This document shows positions 12,565-26,200 of a DNA stretch of 64,000 nucleotides, piece after piece (the first letter of the stretch is position 1; the number at the start of each line of letters is the position of its first letter). A program made the translations under genes and the position numbers. The stretch is from Daphnia pulex (lineage: Eukaryota; Arthropoda; Branchiopoda; Diplostraca; Daphniidae), in the NCBI RefSeq assembly GCF_021134715.1, contig NC_060024.1, forward strand, positions 13,380,974 to 13,444,973, in the 5' to 3' direction. Under the pieces are notes generated by a model, which ran no database searches, was not told the DNA's origin, and saw nothing but the letters and a program-made list of their open reading frames with translations.

Positions 12565-14292
12565 ATAATTGGATTACGACACAACACCACCCACCACCAC
12601 CCTACCAAAAACGATAATTGATCCAGACTATTTTTGTACAAATCAGCTTGTTCAGCATTGACGTATATCATAACAACCCAGAACTGTACAATCAAACCTG
12701 TCAAATTATTACTATGGGCCAACTATGTAATAGCTAATACCACCACGTAATAACCTGCGACACCTTTAACTTGCCAATATTTACCTTCACAAAATGATAA
12801 GAAAATGCCCCGAACTTTGGCAGAAGCACCAACAACTAGGTCATAAAAAGAAAGAAGGGATAATTATTTTTTACTGTATAATCTTATATAACACAATATC
12901 AGGTCTTTTATCGATGAAATAAACAAACTACGGATTTAGATTATTTTTAGCAAATGCTGCCTTCCACGTGCGATTTTTCAGGTTTGGACAACAAGGACAA
13001 ATAACACATCGTATTGTTATTAATTACTTATTTTTTCTCGTGTTGCGTGTGTGTGATGTGTGTGTTTTTGGAGGAATAATATGTGTGTGTATAACATTAC
13101 ACGTGTGTTGTAAAGAAATATACTGCATCCATTTGAAAAGAAACACATAAAAATTTGAGACGAGGAGGTGGTCCCTCTTGGTCATAAAATTTTCTAGTTG
13201 CACTTTGTTTCTGTGGTTAATATGTCAATACATTTTTTGAATTTGAAATTCATTCAACAATCTAAATTGTGAAACACAGGTTTGGCAGTAAATCATTCCA
13301 CAGCTGTTCCTCGAAGAGAATCAGAAGAATTTAATCAAGCGAATAGGTTTGCAAACTGTAGGCCATGTTGTAATCTTTAAAAGCAAAGATTGTTTTTCAG
13401 ATAGTGTGTAAACATAGAAATACTTGGACAATCTAAAAATTTCAAATGGTATTTTACCTTCAGCTGCATTTCGAATGTAATATCATTCCGTTTTGTCTGT
13501 AATCTACGTCTCATTCAGAGATGCTCTCATTTTTGAAACTTGTAAACAAGCAGACGACGACTATTAATCATATCTTTAAGAAATCGATAGAAACCATTAA
13601 CTATCGACCCCTCCCACTCAAACCGCGCTCGAATCGGCTTTGAATACGATAAAAGCGCTTTATGCTCACCCACGCATCCGCTCTGAACGGATGGGAATTA
13701 TTTTACTATCAAATTGTTTGTCAACAAGTTGCACTTGAGCCTATACCACCACAGTCAAAAGATAAAAATAAAAATTAACGCAATAAGTCAACAATTTCGT
13801 GGTGTGGTTTCACAGCGAATAACGGACGGTACGTGCTGCTCATTGTATTCAACTAACAATTGATAGATTAATAAGACATGATGATAATTAATAATTTTTT
13901 TTTGTTTAACATGAACTTTCTAAAAAAAAATTTCCAACATTTTTTTAATAACAAACTTTTTTTCTTCATTTCATTTTTTCTTGGGGGGGTGGGTGGGCAG
14001 AAGTGGGGTTTCTCCTCTTTGGCGTGACTCACTACATAATTACATAATGTGGCCTATCATTATTCAATTTCTATTTTTTTTTAAATTTCCTTATTTGGGA
14101 TTTTTTTTTTAATTTGTTATTTTTTTTCCATTTTTAAAAAATTATTTTTGTGTACACAACGGGAAGGGTGGAGGGTGTAAAAGGTAAATTCGTTGATTGA
14201 TGAAATTTTATTAAATTTTTTTTTTATTAATTTGTGTGTGTTTTGTTTTATTTACTTGTAATTTTATTTGTGTGTTACGTGTGTTGTGATAT
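12565..14292. other. Convergent 3' ends: PAQR and unc-80 UTRs and spacer
   Basis: Non-coding DNA between the two convergent stop codons. An AATAAA on the plus strand at 12918-12923 fits the PAQR transcript. TTTATT motifs near 14223 and 14245 read as AATAAA for unc-80 on the minus strand. The interval 13550-13700 resembles 52208-52330, discussed as a finding. No protein-coding frame stands out. Confidence 0.6.
12918..12923 (+). terminator. Polyadenylation signal, PAQR gene
   Basis: AATAAA about 350 bases after the PAQR stop codon in A/T-rich sequence. The cleavage site was not located. Confidence 0.5.
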
Positions 14293-17200
14293 CTAGATAA
14301 GGGTGTCCTCGTCGCGTTCGGTAATGTTGCGCATGAGAGAGCGACCGGTGGGTAAAGTGGCCGGCAGTAAAAGGGCCGTCTCTTCCAGGACCAGAGACTC
14401 GATGGAAGTTCCGTCGTTGGCGTTGGAAACGCAGGGCATCATTCCGCTGCGGCTGTTGGTTTCCGCGTCGGAATCCTCGTCGCCGTCCGGACCTTCGCTG
14501 CTGCTGGACATGGGGACAATGGGCGGGCGGTGGTGATAATGTCCCGCCGTGATTATCCGGGGTTTGTGCTGGACGAATCCGCCGGATGATGAAGACGAAG
14601 AAGTCATGGTTGTTGTTTTGTTGTTGCTGCTGCTGTTGGTTTTGGTCGGGTTGTTGTTGTCGGTGGCCGAGTCGCCACTTTCTTCCATTAGGGGCGGCTC
14701 GCGATACGGTCCGCCTCGGTGGTGCATCGGTTTGTAAGAGGAGCTGCTGCTACCACCACTTCCGGCTCCTCCGCTTCCGCTGCTGGACGGCTCGCCGTGA
14801 CTTCCAGGATAGTTGACCGTCAATCGGATGTTCCTGGGCGGAATGGGAGGCGGTTGCGGTCGATTCAGTTGACTCCTCTGAGCCGCTGTGGCCGGCCTAG
14901 GAGCCGGAACGTAGGAGGCGGTCGACACCTGGACGGCCACACCCACAGACACCGTCCCGACCGAGGACTTGACCGTGGAAACGGACTCGAGTCCGTCGTA
15001 CAGCAGGGCAGAGGCTTTCGTGTTGGCCGTCGCTGCTGAACGTGCGCCGGCTCCTTCCGGCGGATTCGAATGGTGACCCCGTCGACTGTGAATGACTCCG
15101 CCCAGTCTCGATTGTCCGGTTGGGCCCGTCGACGGCGTCGTGGTCGTCGTCGGTTGTCCGCAACTGGAACTCGGCACCAGGAGCAACTGGAACGTGTTCT
15201 GCTGATGGGCGTCGGCGGCGGATGAATGAGCCGTCGAAGCGGAAGACGACGAAATCACTTTGACGGATGGACTGATGGTCACCAATTCCTGTTCCACTTC
15301 AATGTGCGACACCTGCCAGAAAAAATTGAATAAAGTTGAATGAAAACATTTCCAAATGAAATGGATTAACAGAAAAACGGACCTCAATGTTGGCGACGGC
15401 CTTGTTGTTTTTCATGGAACGGAAAGTCTTCCCTCGATTGGTTTTGCTCTGCAACTTTTGGCGGTGGAGACGCGGATGCATGGCGGCGGCGGCGCTGGCG
15501 CTGGTAGGTTCCGTGGGCAGATCGACGGCCATTGATGGATTATCCATCGACGTCGAACCTCCCCCGACGTCTTTGTATAAAAAGGGGAAAAGAAAAACAC
15601 AGCCGGACAAGACAATGACACACCGCCGTGTTATGAATCATACGAGGTTGTTGTTGTGTGTCGAAAACAATAGAAGAAGAAGACGGAAGAGAAGGAAGAA
15701 GAAGAAGAAGAAAACAATCAATCAAATATGGCCGTTTCTCCGATCGTGCAGAGGCGAATTTTCGGGGTTTTGGGAGGAGGCGGGAAATATGAAAAAACAA
15801 CCAAAAATAAAAGAAGCCGAGGCTGCAGTGCACAACACACGAATTCGTGGTCCCTATTTACCTGCTGCGGTTGGCTCCTCCAGGAGAGCGTCTTCCGTCT
15901 CGTCGAGTTCACAGAAATCCACTTCAGAAATGGACGAGGATCGTGAAACCAAACTGGTGGTGGAGACGGGATGGCCGGCGAGCAGCGATCGCCGGTTCAA
16001 ACGCGTATCGGACGCTCCTTTAGCTCCTTTTTAAGGGATTTGTTTGGTGTTGGTTGGTTTTTTTTTTGGCATAGGGAGCAGGAAGAAGAAGCCACACACG
16101 TAAAACAACATCCAGATGCGAAGGTTTTTATATAATAGAAAAAGATAATGCACATGGAAATGAAAAGAAAAAAGAGAATGAGAAAAATATTTTTTTTTTT
16201 CTTTTCGTTTTTGGTGATTTTGTGTGTGTGTTATATATTTTTTTTCGGTGGTGGTGGTGGTGGCCAATAATCGATTCCAGCAGCCCCAGGACAAAAGCGT
16301 TGGCATCGCGACAAAAAAGTCACGACAAGTTTCAAGGGGACATGCAATCGGGGTCCGGTCGACCAAACACAACAGCCGGCAGCAGCGGACACAATCAATC
16401 GATCGACACGACACGACGAACGACACACACACAAATAGCCCAGAACACACACACACACACACAAATAAAAGAAGATTGGAGGGGCGACTCTTTTATTTTT
16501 TTTCCCCCCATTTTTTGTCTTCTTTTAAAGTTTTTTAACCAAATAATAATTTTTTAATATTTTGTTTGGTCGTGTGTGACTCACCTGACGGCAAACATGA
16601 ACGGCTGGATGCCTCGCCCGCGTAACTCGTCCGGCGCATGTTGATCTTATCCTCGATTTCGTAACCACCACGGCCACCGCCACCACCTAATTTTGTTTTG
16701 TTTTTTTCGTTTTTTAATGACGTCATTTCATGGTGGGTGGGTGGGTGGGGGAAAGTAATAAAAATTTTAAAGGTTAGATTGTTGCATGAGTAGAAGAAAG
16801 AAAGAGTCTTTTTCACCAGTGCTGCTGCTGGCCTGCAAACTGATTTGGCGCTGAGTCATTCCAACTCCGGGAATGATGGATCGGTTTTCACTGCGGACAC
16901 TCCATTGGCGTCGTAAATTCTGGGCCATGCTCGAGCCGCCGGAATTCGAACTGGACATGTTTGGACCTCCTGTAAATCAAAATAAAAAAAAAAAGGGGGA
17001 AAGGGTCAGTGCAGCAAATAAAAAAAGTACATTGGAGAGCAATGGCCGGCTGGGACAAAGGGGCCGTCATCTGATTTGGGTTTTATTGAACGACACTGAA
17101 GGAAATGTTGTTACGGTCAAGAATATAAATTTCGCAAATCCCAACAGCCTTTGGGGAGTATTTATCGATTGAAAAGCTGCCCAGTCGTCGCAACGATTTG

Positions 17201-20200
17201 GATTTACCTCCTCCTGTAGGAGCTACAAGTAAGTTGACGTCCCTGGAGATGTAGGATCTTTCACGAGACATGTTGGAATCAATAGTCGGCCGGCGGGAAT
17301 TGCCGCTGGCATTGGACATTTCACTCCGTCCGTCGGCCATGATACTCCGCCGGTTATCGTTCTCGGCTTCGTCTATTTATATCAATCGGTTATTTTGGCA
17401 ATGAAACATTCAAATGTACGGGAGGATCGTCCCATTTGTACTCATCAAACCTTCTCGTTGATTGGTGACTTCATCGTTGAGGATCATCAATTCGGCCAGG
17501 AAATGGTCCATCAGCTCACCAGAAGGAAGTGGACTAATTTCGGACGATCCGTTCAACTTCTGACGCAGCAAATCCTGAAGGATCTGCTCCTCTTGACCGT
17601 CAACCGGCACCGCAATCTGTGACTCATCAATTACAGTTGGTTAGGCTAACGAGATTACACGAGACATCTCCTCCCTCCTTCCCACCATTAGCCCCTTCGA
17701 GGCTGTCGCTCTATTCTAATTAGGAAAAGAGGAGCTAGTGAGTGGGGAGTGTACCTTGTTCCACATGAGCGGAAGAATGAGCGGAAAGAGGGGCCCTCTC
17801 TGAGTGGCCACAAAGATCAAAAAGTTCCAAAACGCCGAATTTCTCTCGTCGCCCCGCCGCTCGCCAATGTCGCGGATGCAGCGGGCCACTCGCGGCCAAT
17901 CCAGCGACAGTTGATGATTGAAGCAAGTCATCAGGACTTTCATGCCGAGGAAAGCCACTTGAAGCAAAGTCGTCCGGTTGTTGCTGCTGCCCGAGCGCTG
18001 CTGCTGTTGCGGATGCGTTCCACCTCCGCTGTGGACGCTCAGCGATCCGCCCCTCGATCCATCGCCGCTGCCACCAACTCCGCCAACGCCTCCGCCGAAG
18101 CCGCCACCGCTGGCGGCACCGCCAACGGGACCACCGCCCGTTCCAACGCCGGATGAACTGATGTTTTTGGCGGCCACGACGCGTGTCTGTTGCTGAGCGG
18201 AAGGCGGACTCAGCGCGTGCAGGACGACAGTCAAAGCGAAACTGATGTCCGATTGACGGACCCGAGGTGCGTCTAAATTAGAAAAATAATTTTTCAAGAA
18301 ATTAGCGGGTCGAAAAAATCCTGGAGGAAAATGTGTTTTAACCTTTCCGTCCCGATCCCACTCTGAGACACAAAGGAAGGAGCAAATTGAGCAGGATCGA
18401 TTCGGTCCGTTCGGCTGTTGGGAAGACAAAGTTGCCACCGCAGGCCTGTTCCAGCGAGTAGGTTTCCTAGAAACGTGGATTAATTGACCAATGAAACGGA
18501 TTAACATGCGGTCAATTTAGAATTGAGAAAAATAATGGAGCCAGTGACATTTTTTGGAAACATTCGGTGGGGGAAATCTGAGTGCGGATTCTTGCAAAAA
18601 TAAACAAAGGGTGATGACGACTGCAAGGTGTTTTTGGTGAGGTTGATTGGTTTAAGTTGGTAAATTGTTTTTTTCTTTTCCATTACTGCCACAGGTGTGT
18701 AGGTGTGTGTGTGTGTGTCGCTAAAGGACAAAAGCCACGAATGAATGAAGGGGTGATTGGTTGGATGGAATTTTAAATGTCACTGGCGGTCGGACGATGA
18801 AGACGAAGACGACGAAACGACGACCAACGGCGAATTACACTCACTAAAATATCAAAACTAAATTTTGATTGATTCTGTTAATATGGGGGGCCTAAAAGGT
18901 AGCCCAGCAGGGGGGGGGGGGGGACACATCCGCGGTTGGAGGGGGGAGCCAAAACAGCACAAAATGAATATCTACTATAGTCTGAGGGTTCATTTCACTA
19001 ATCACGGGACTAATTTTCTAATTCTGTTGATTGATCCATGGTCACATTAGCAGACACAGAGCACGGAACAGGGTGATAGATACAGCAGGCAATCACGGGT
19101 CTCGGAAGTGGTGATAAGGAAAATCCAATCTCTTCTTTTCTTTTCTCTCTATCATTCTCTCACTGGCAGCTAAATGAGTCAAAAAGATGATTTTTGAATT
19201 GTAAAAACAAACCAAACGTGAACAACCGACACAAACAAAACAGGGGGGCGGTGTGTGTGTGTGTGTGTTTCTCCTGGGGTTTTGGGTAGTTTTGTGGTTG
19301 GTGGTGAGAACATGTGCCATATCATCACCGGGGGGAGGATTTCACAGCCAAGTACAAAGGTGTAGTAATGATGGAGGTGAAATGGAGTGACGAGTTATTT
19401 AATAGATACTTAAATTCAAATTCGAGAATGTGTCTCACCAATGAAATGTGGCTGAACAGCTGGAGGTTTCGGAGGAGGAAACAGAGTGTACACATGATTA
19501 TATATAAATTTCATTGGTATCATCAGCGAACGAAATGGTCGGCGACAGACGGCGAACAAATGATCATCACTTTTCATCATTTTAAACCTGTTTTTTTTTC
19601 TCTTTTTCTCTTTTATAACTCTATCGAAATTGTTTTGCTTTTGGGTTTTTCTTCTTTTTTAAAAAGAGACCAAAAGGGACGGGTTCAAAACTTACCCCGA
19701 GGGCCAGAATCTGCATAGCGACCAGTTGGACGACGATGGAAGAAAAGGCAGGTGGCGGAGCTAATGAGGAGCGCCGGGCGGTACCTGCTCCTCCTCCTCC
19801 ACGGGAATGAATTGGAGAGCCGCCGTCAACTGCCGACATGCTCGCCGAAAGATCACCCAAAATCAGCGACTATATTTTTAAAATTTAGATTTTAAAAAAT
19901 TGAAATTAAAATTAAAATTGAGATTCTGGGTGTGGCTCCTGGAAGGAGACAGCTGCTGCTGCTGTAATACCTGACAGGTGGTTATTAAGGAACGCAAAGG
20001 CGTAGCATGAACGATGAAGGGTGATTTGCGTAAAGTCAGGTACACGCCCTTGAGCAGACAGGCAGCTGCTTCCCAATCCAAATTTTTCTGTACAAATCAA
20101 AAAGTTTCAAAGAGTTTTTAAATTGGGCAGAAATTGAATCCAATTTACGATACCCTCATGGACGGGATCTTGTAGATTTTGGAAAAGATTTTGTCCAGCT

Positions 20201-23200
20201 AAACGAAACGAAACGAATCAATTTTCCCCTTTTCGCTTTAATTCAATTAAGACATGACGTTGATTATACCCGACGGAAAAGAGTGTTGAGCACTTGCTTC
20301 ATGGGCTCCTGGGACCAATCGCCATTGGGCATCAGGACGGTCATGTACTGCTGGAGGCCTCGGCAGGCCATGGTCATAGCGTCGTAGGAAGAGACTTTGA
20401 GCAGAGCGTGGGCGACATCAGCCAAACGCTTCATAAAGTCAATCACAAATTAATTAGTTTAGTAATGACGTAAGCGGCTGAATTAGTTACCGTGTTGCAT
20501 TTGACATCGAGAGGCTCGTTGATCTTGTCCTGCCCTTGTTTCTTGTTCAATTCTGTCAAACGGGCGCTGCAAATGACGTAGTAATCAGAGACGAGCGACA
20601 ACAGAGTCGCCCGGGGCATCCGGAATGCTTGCCACTGGGCCTCGGAATCGTCCTTGTTCATGTTGGACATCATCCCTCGTTCCGGCACGGAAGAGCTGCG
20701 GAAATGATCGCCCAAGAATCTCGAATGGGAATCTTCGTCAATCTCGATGGTTGTGGCCAATGTTGCCGGTCTGTTGGATGACGTTGGTTTCTGACTCGGC
20801 GATTTCTCAAACGTTCTTTGTGGTCCGGAATAATTCCTGGATGAAATTAATGTGTCGATTATTATTTTTTTCAACTAATTCCAAAATTCGTCAATAAAAA
20901 TCCAACTTTGTCAGCGCTTCGGCATTGGAAATGAGCGTCTTCATGGCCACTCCCAACTGATGGAGGATGTCCTTTTCGGTCCGCGGATCTTTGCGACCCG
21001 CACTGGTCTGCAGGTGTTTCAAATAAGCCGGTAAAATGGCTTCCAGGATCATCTGCGGGGTCAAGTCGTTGTTTTTATTACTTCACACTTCCCCACCGCA
21101 TTATTTGTTTAGTCAAAAAAATGATTAGATCACCAAAAGCTGGTGTCCTCTGTGAGTGTCGATGGCGTAAGATGCGCCCATGACGGCGATGGCGATCGAG
21201 TCGAGGATGTTGATCGTGTCCGACTCTCCGTGGTAGCAAAAGTCGAGAGCCTTCAGGGGCTTCTCGGCGGCGACCAAATCCAGCAAGTGAAGCGGATCAA
21301 CTCCGACGCGCTCCAGCGAGAGCAAAAGGCGAAAGAGGCTCTGCACCCGAACTTTGCTGGCGTCGCCGTAAACGGCGCTAGAGTCCGTGTCGAGCAGAGG
21401 CGCCACGCTGCCAAAGAGCTGCAACATGAACGGCTTCCTGTGCATGATGTAGAACTGCTGGATGGTGAACTCGATCGTCCGCGCTACCAGCGGATTGCTC
21501 TGGTAGTTGGAGTAGATGCGCAAGATGGTCGGTATAATCAGGGAATACCTAAAACATTTTTCGTGATAAGAAGAAGAAGAAACAGTTACATGTCATCGCT
21601 CTCTCTTCTTGGGAGTCCAAGAAAGAAAAGAAACTCTTAAAATTCCCCCTTTTCGTGCGCGTACCCGTTCAAAGCGAACACGTTGCGGAACTGATGACCG
21701 GCATTGATGTAGGTGGCCATGCAGAAACGAAGCATTACGGCGTCTTCACAGTAGAGGACCAACGCTCCGTTGATCACGTTGATGAAGAGGTGGATGTCCC
21801 CCGAGTAAGCAAAGTTGCCCACCATGGCTTCAAACATTTGTCGGATTAGTTTCACCCAGCTGAGCTTGTGCATGAAATCCAGAGCACTCAGTTCCTGTTT
21901 TTTCAAAAAGAGATTTTCCTTTTTTTCGTTAAAACACGCACGCGTTCAAGTTTCTCTCGCGTGGAAATCTACTATCGACAATAGTCACCTTGCCCATGCA
22001 ACCGTTGCTGTAGAGGCCCAGATCGGCCTCGAGGGCTTTCCTGGGGAAGGAGGGCAGTTTCATGAGCTCCTCGTGCAGAAATAGGACACGGGCAACAATC
22101 TGGTTGGAACTTTTCAGAACTGACGTGACAAACTGCACCTTGCCCAGCTCCACCATCTTCTCGGTGAAGGCTTGCTTCTGTAGGGCGTCGTGAGCCCTGA
22201 CGGGGTCCATGTGCACCAGGTTCAGCTGAGGGTACTGCGATCGCTTGAAGAAGTAATAATCCCGAACGTACGCTGATGGATTGTGTATCTGGTTGGTCCG
22301 GTAGTCGACCAGGAAGTACTCGCGTTGTCTGTGCTCGTCGATCGAAAAGAAATCGAGCGATTCTTGTAATATCTGCGAAAATTGCGTGTCCTCCTGGATG
22401 GGGAACTGGGACGGAATGGCGCCGGAATCGGATTCGTTGGGCCCGTGAACCACAATCTTTTTGGCAGATGGAACGTTGGCTGTGATCAGGATCGAAGCAT
22501 CACATTGCTCCTTGCGTAAAATCTGCTTGAGATCCTTAAACAACAAACCCTGAACACTTGGCGCCACCTATGAAACAAATTTCAAATTCAATTTCTCCAT
22601 TTCTACAACAATCGAGTCGTTTTATACGAATCTCACCATGGATAACAAGGATAAGGCATTGCCGACTAGATCCTGACTGCCCTCCATCGGAGTCCGGACG
22701 TAGAACATGATGTAGCCGATGAGATAATTGTGTAGAGTGAAGGCCGTCTGTTGCGGCAGGTAGGCAACAAAGCGCAAAAGGCGGCGCAAAATAGCGAACA
22801 TCTCGTCCTGTTTTTCACGAGTCAATCGTTCCAGGATGTGGCGCAGGAAAAGGGCAGTATCTTCCACCAAACACGAATGCAACACCTTATTTTTTTTTTT
22901 CAACAGAAAATTATTATTTTTATTTTCAAAATGATTTAAAAAAACTGGCGGGCAATACCTGATTAGCCAAATCGCAGACGGCCACGCCATCTGGCGTTAG
23001 AACGGAATCGTCCAAAAGGTCGACGATGGGGACGATAGCCGAGCACAAACACGACGGAAAAAGAAACTGAGCCGATTGTAAAGGCTGGCCAGAAGTCCGG
23101 CTTTGCTGTTGGGTTTCATCATCTGCTAAAATTTGTTTGGAAAATATTTTTCAAATTTTTAAAATGTTATTTTTTTTTAGACGTGTTCAACTTTTTACTA

Positions 23201-26200
23201 CCATCGTCATGATCGTCTGCTCCAACGTGATGAAGAGCCGGTTCGTAAGACGCTTGGATCGTGACGGGAACGGCGCTAATGCGGAAATTTTCCCGCTCGC
23301 TGCATTTACGATCCTCTTCGGCTTTGAGAGCCGATTCGACCAGTTCCGTTTGTTGTTTCTTCCGCGTCTTGGTGGCCGTCACCAGCGAGCGGTGCGTGTC
23401 TTGGTTGAGCGTGACTTCCTGGACTCTGGTTCGGACGTGTGGCATCCAAGGAGGATCGACCACCGGCAGAGATTCCACACCGATCCTGGGCGATGGCAAG
23501 GTAAACTCGATGGCGTGTGGTGGCACTTTGAATGAGTGAGCAGCGCCTTCTTCCATCCGCGGCCAGACTTGATACCTCGACCGCCATAAAACTTGAAATC
23601 TGATCAGGAGAGAAAAAATAAACGACTGTCACTAAACGATCCTGATTTCGCCATTAAATAAATTGACGTTACTTGAGAAGCGCTTTGAATCGTTCAATTG
23701 GGTCTGGATGTCTCAAACTTCCGTTGAGTAGGAGGGTTATAGGTTCCGGACAGCGGACGGCCGACAGGATAAACATGGCGGCAGCCGCGGCAACCGTTTC
23801 CTTTTGGACGTCCAGGAGCAGTTCCCAGGCGATCGGGATAATGTCGAGAAATGCCTCGTCGTTCATGATGGTGGCACTTTTGATGAGAACCAATAGCGGA
23901 GCTTGGAAAAGATCCATCACCTGAGAAAAATCCAAAGGGAATTCATTCATAATTCATCTGGAATTGGCCGAAATATTTCCAGTTGATTGTATACCTGGAA
24001 TTTGATGTATTTCACCATGGGATGATCCTCTTTCTTCTTGGATTTGTTCTCGTCGCCATCGCTTTCGTTTGGAAAGTGTTTGCTCTGGAGTCCCATGACT
24101 TTGTTGCGGTCCCATTGGTCGTGTTCGATTTGGTCGCGTGACAAGGCGGCCGATGAACTGTGGCAAGAACTCGCCTTTGACAGCAAATCGTTGGTGGATC
24201 TGTCATGAATAATCCCGTCAATGTTTTCCCGCACGAATCAAATTTTTGTGTGACAATCCCCTGTACCTTTCCTTCTTGTTGGCGACACTTTCTCTTCGCC
24301 TCAGAGGAGATCCTGGTCTGCTCTGGGCTCCTTTAGAGGCTTTTTCCTTTTTGTCGTGATCCTTGTGATGGCGAGACTTTTTACTGAAACTTAGAAATTC
24401 CACGACTTCCTGGTGTTGCGGCTCGTCGCCGTAAATCTTCCGGACGCTACTCAGCATCCGGCTGCAGGCCCGGCTCTGTCTGCGGAAGCACCGAGGGTGG
24501 CACACGTGTTGATGTTGGCATTGGTAGTTGAACGAATTGGACAGCAACAAAACCGACTGGATGGACAAAAGAAACAGACAAAGTTTTAAAACTCAAGGAA
24601 CAAGTTCACATTAAACTTATGGAAATCCATTTTACTCGGAGCCAAGGCATTCCACGAGTTGAGATTCCTTCCTCGATGTCGGCTGCACCGTCGCTGGGAC
24701 TTTCGTGTTGGCCGTCGTCGCTGAGGATTCCGGGACTCTCTTCCCCTGAGATGTCGTGATCCATCGGCACGTCCGAGATATCACTGCGGTCCGATATCGA
24801 CGAGACTTTTCGCTTCGAGCGGATCGAATCCGATCGCTTGATGGATTCGGCGTCGGATTGGTCGCCACCGCGGCGGGACTCGCGATGACTCCGTCTCAGT
24901 TTCAAACTCCTCCGCTTGAAAGATCCCGTGTTGCTCATGGTACTCCGTCGGAGTAGATACGGCCGCCCTTGAGCCAGCCGTCGGTTGCGTTTCTCTTCCA
25001 TCGCATCATCCCCCTGGAAATTGGTTGATGTTTTACAAAACTGCTGTGTAAAAATTCAGGAAATGAAAATTTACAAACCTGAAACGTGAGAGTCGTGTTG
25101 CTGCTGTCCAGCGATTCATCGTCAGGTTCGTGAAGGACGAAACTGATTTTGCGTTCCCCTGGAACTCCGCCAATTGAATGCCCGTCTCCGGTGATGGATT
25201 GGAGACTCTGAGCGGAATTCTGAGACTGGCCCATGGAAGACAGGGCCATACTCCAACGTCGTCCACCTGCTGGATTGCTGGCCGGCGTGGCGATGGAAGT
25301 GGTGGCCAAGGCTAACGATCCCGATCCTCCCGTTCCACCGGTGGAATGGTGAGTGAAAGATTCGCCACTGGAAATGACAACGGCACCGGAAGGAGCTCCG
25401 CCACTAGCCGGATTGCCGCCGCGTGTTTGCTCATTAAACGAAGAGCCGGAAGCGACAATGAGGCTACCGCCCGCGTTGTTTCCGCCGCCCGTTTTACTGG
25501 TGGCGTCGTTGCTCCGGAGGGAAACGCGCGTGGAGCGGGGAAGGCGACGGTAGGAATCCCGCAGGAAAGCCGTGATTTCATAGAGGAGCATACAGGCAGC
25601 CAAACGTAATGGCCAGGGGAAGTCTCGCCCGGAAGGGTTAACACTCGCTACAATTTGTAAAATGATAAAAAGACAATCAATTATGAATGACGAATAATTG
25701 ATTCGGTGAGAAAACCCAATTACCTTCAACTAGAAAGTCTTCATTCTCGTCGTCCTCGATGAGAATTCGTTGGCGTTGTTCATCCATGACGTGGGCGTCG
25801 TAGTCTTCGCAACAAAGCGCATCATCAATCAGAATTTCTTCCAACCGGACTCCGATTGCCTGTAAAACAATTTTGGGTGGGGGGGGATTACAAATTGATT
25901 CGGGAGAAAAAATCCCAGTGGGCGGAATTGAAAGGAAAAAACGAACCTCGGCCCAGGAGAAAAACATTCGACCACCCAATCGTTGAAGAATGTGCGTTCG
26001 CCTCTGCCCTGATGGAGTTCCACGGTTAGATAAAGGCCCCGACGGTCGATAGAACGGCAAATTCAACTTCATCCAAGACGGCCACTGTCCGCGGTTGCAG
26101 CGGTTGACAAAATGGGCGCACTCGAACAGAAAAGCGGCTCGAGCGATCACCGGTGATTGTGGCTGCGTGCACAGAGAGAGAGAGAAAACACACACAAAAA

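Noticed and set aside
15387-16034. Plus-strand open frame of 215 codons
   Set aside because: It is antisense to unc-80 exons and introns; the minus strand carries recognised UNC-80 sequence with correct splice phases.
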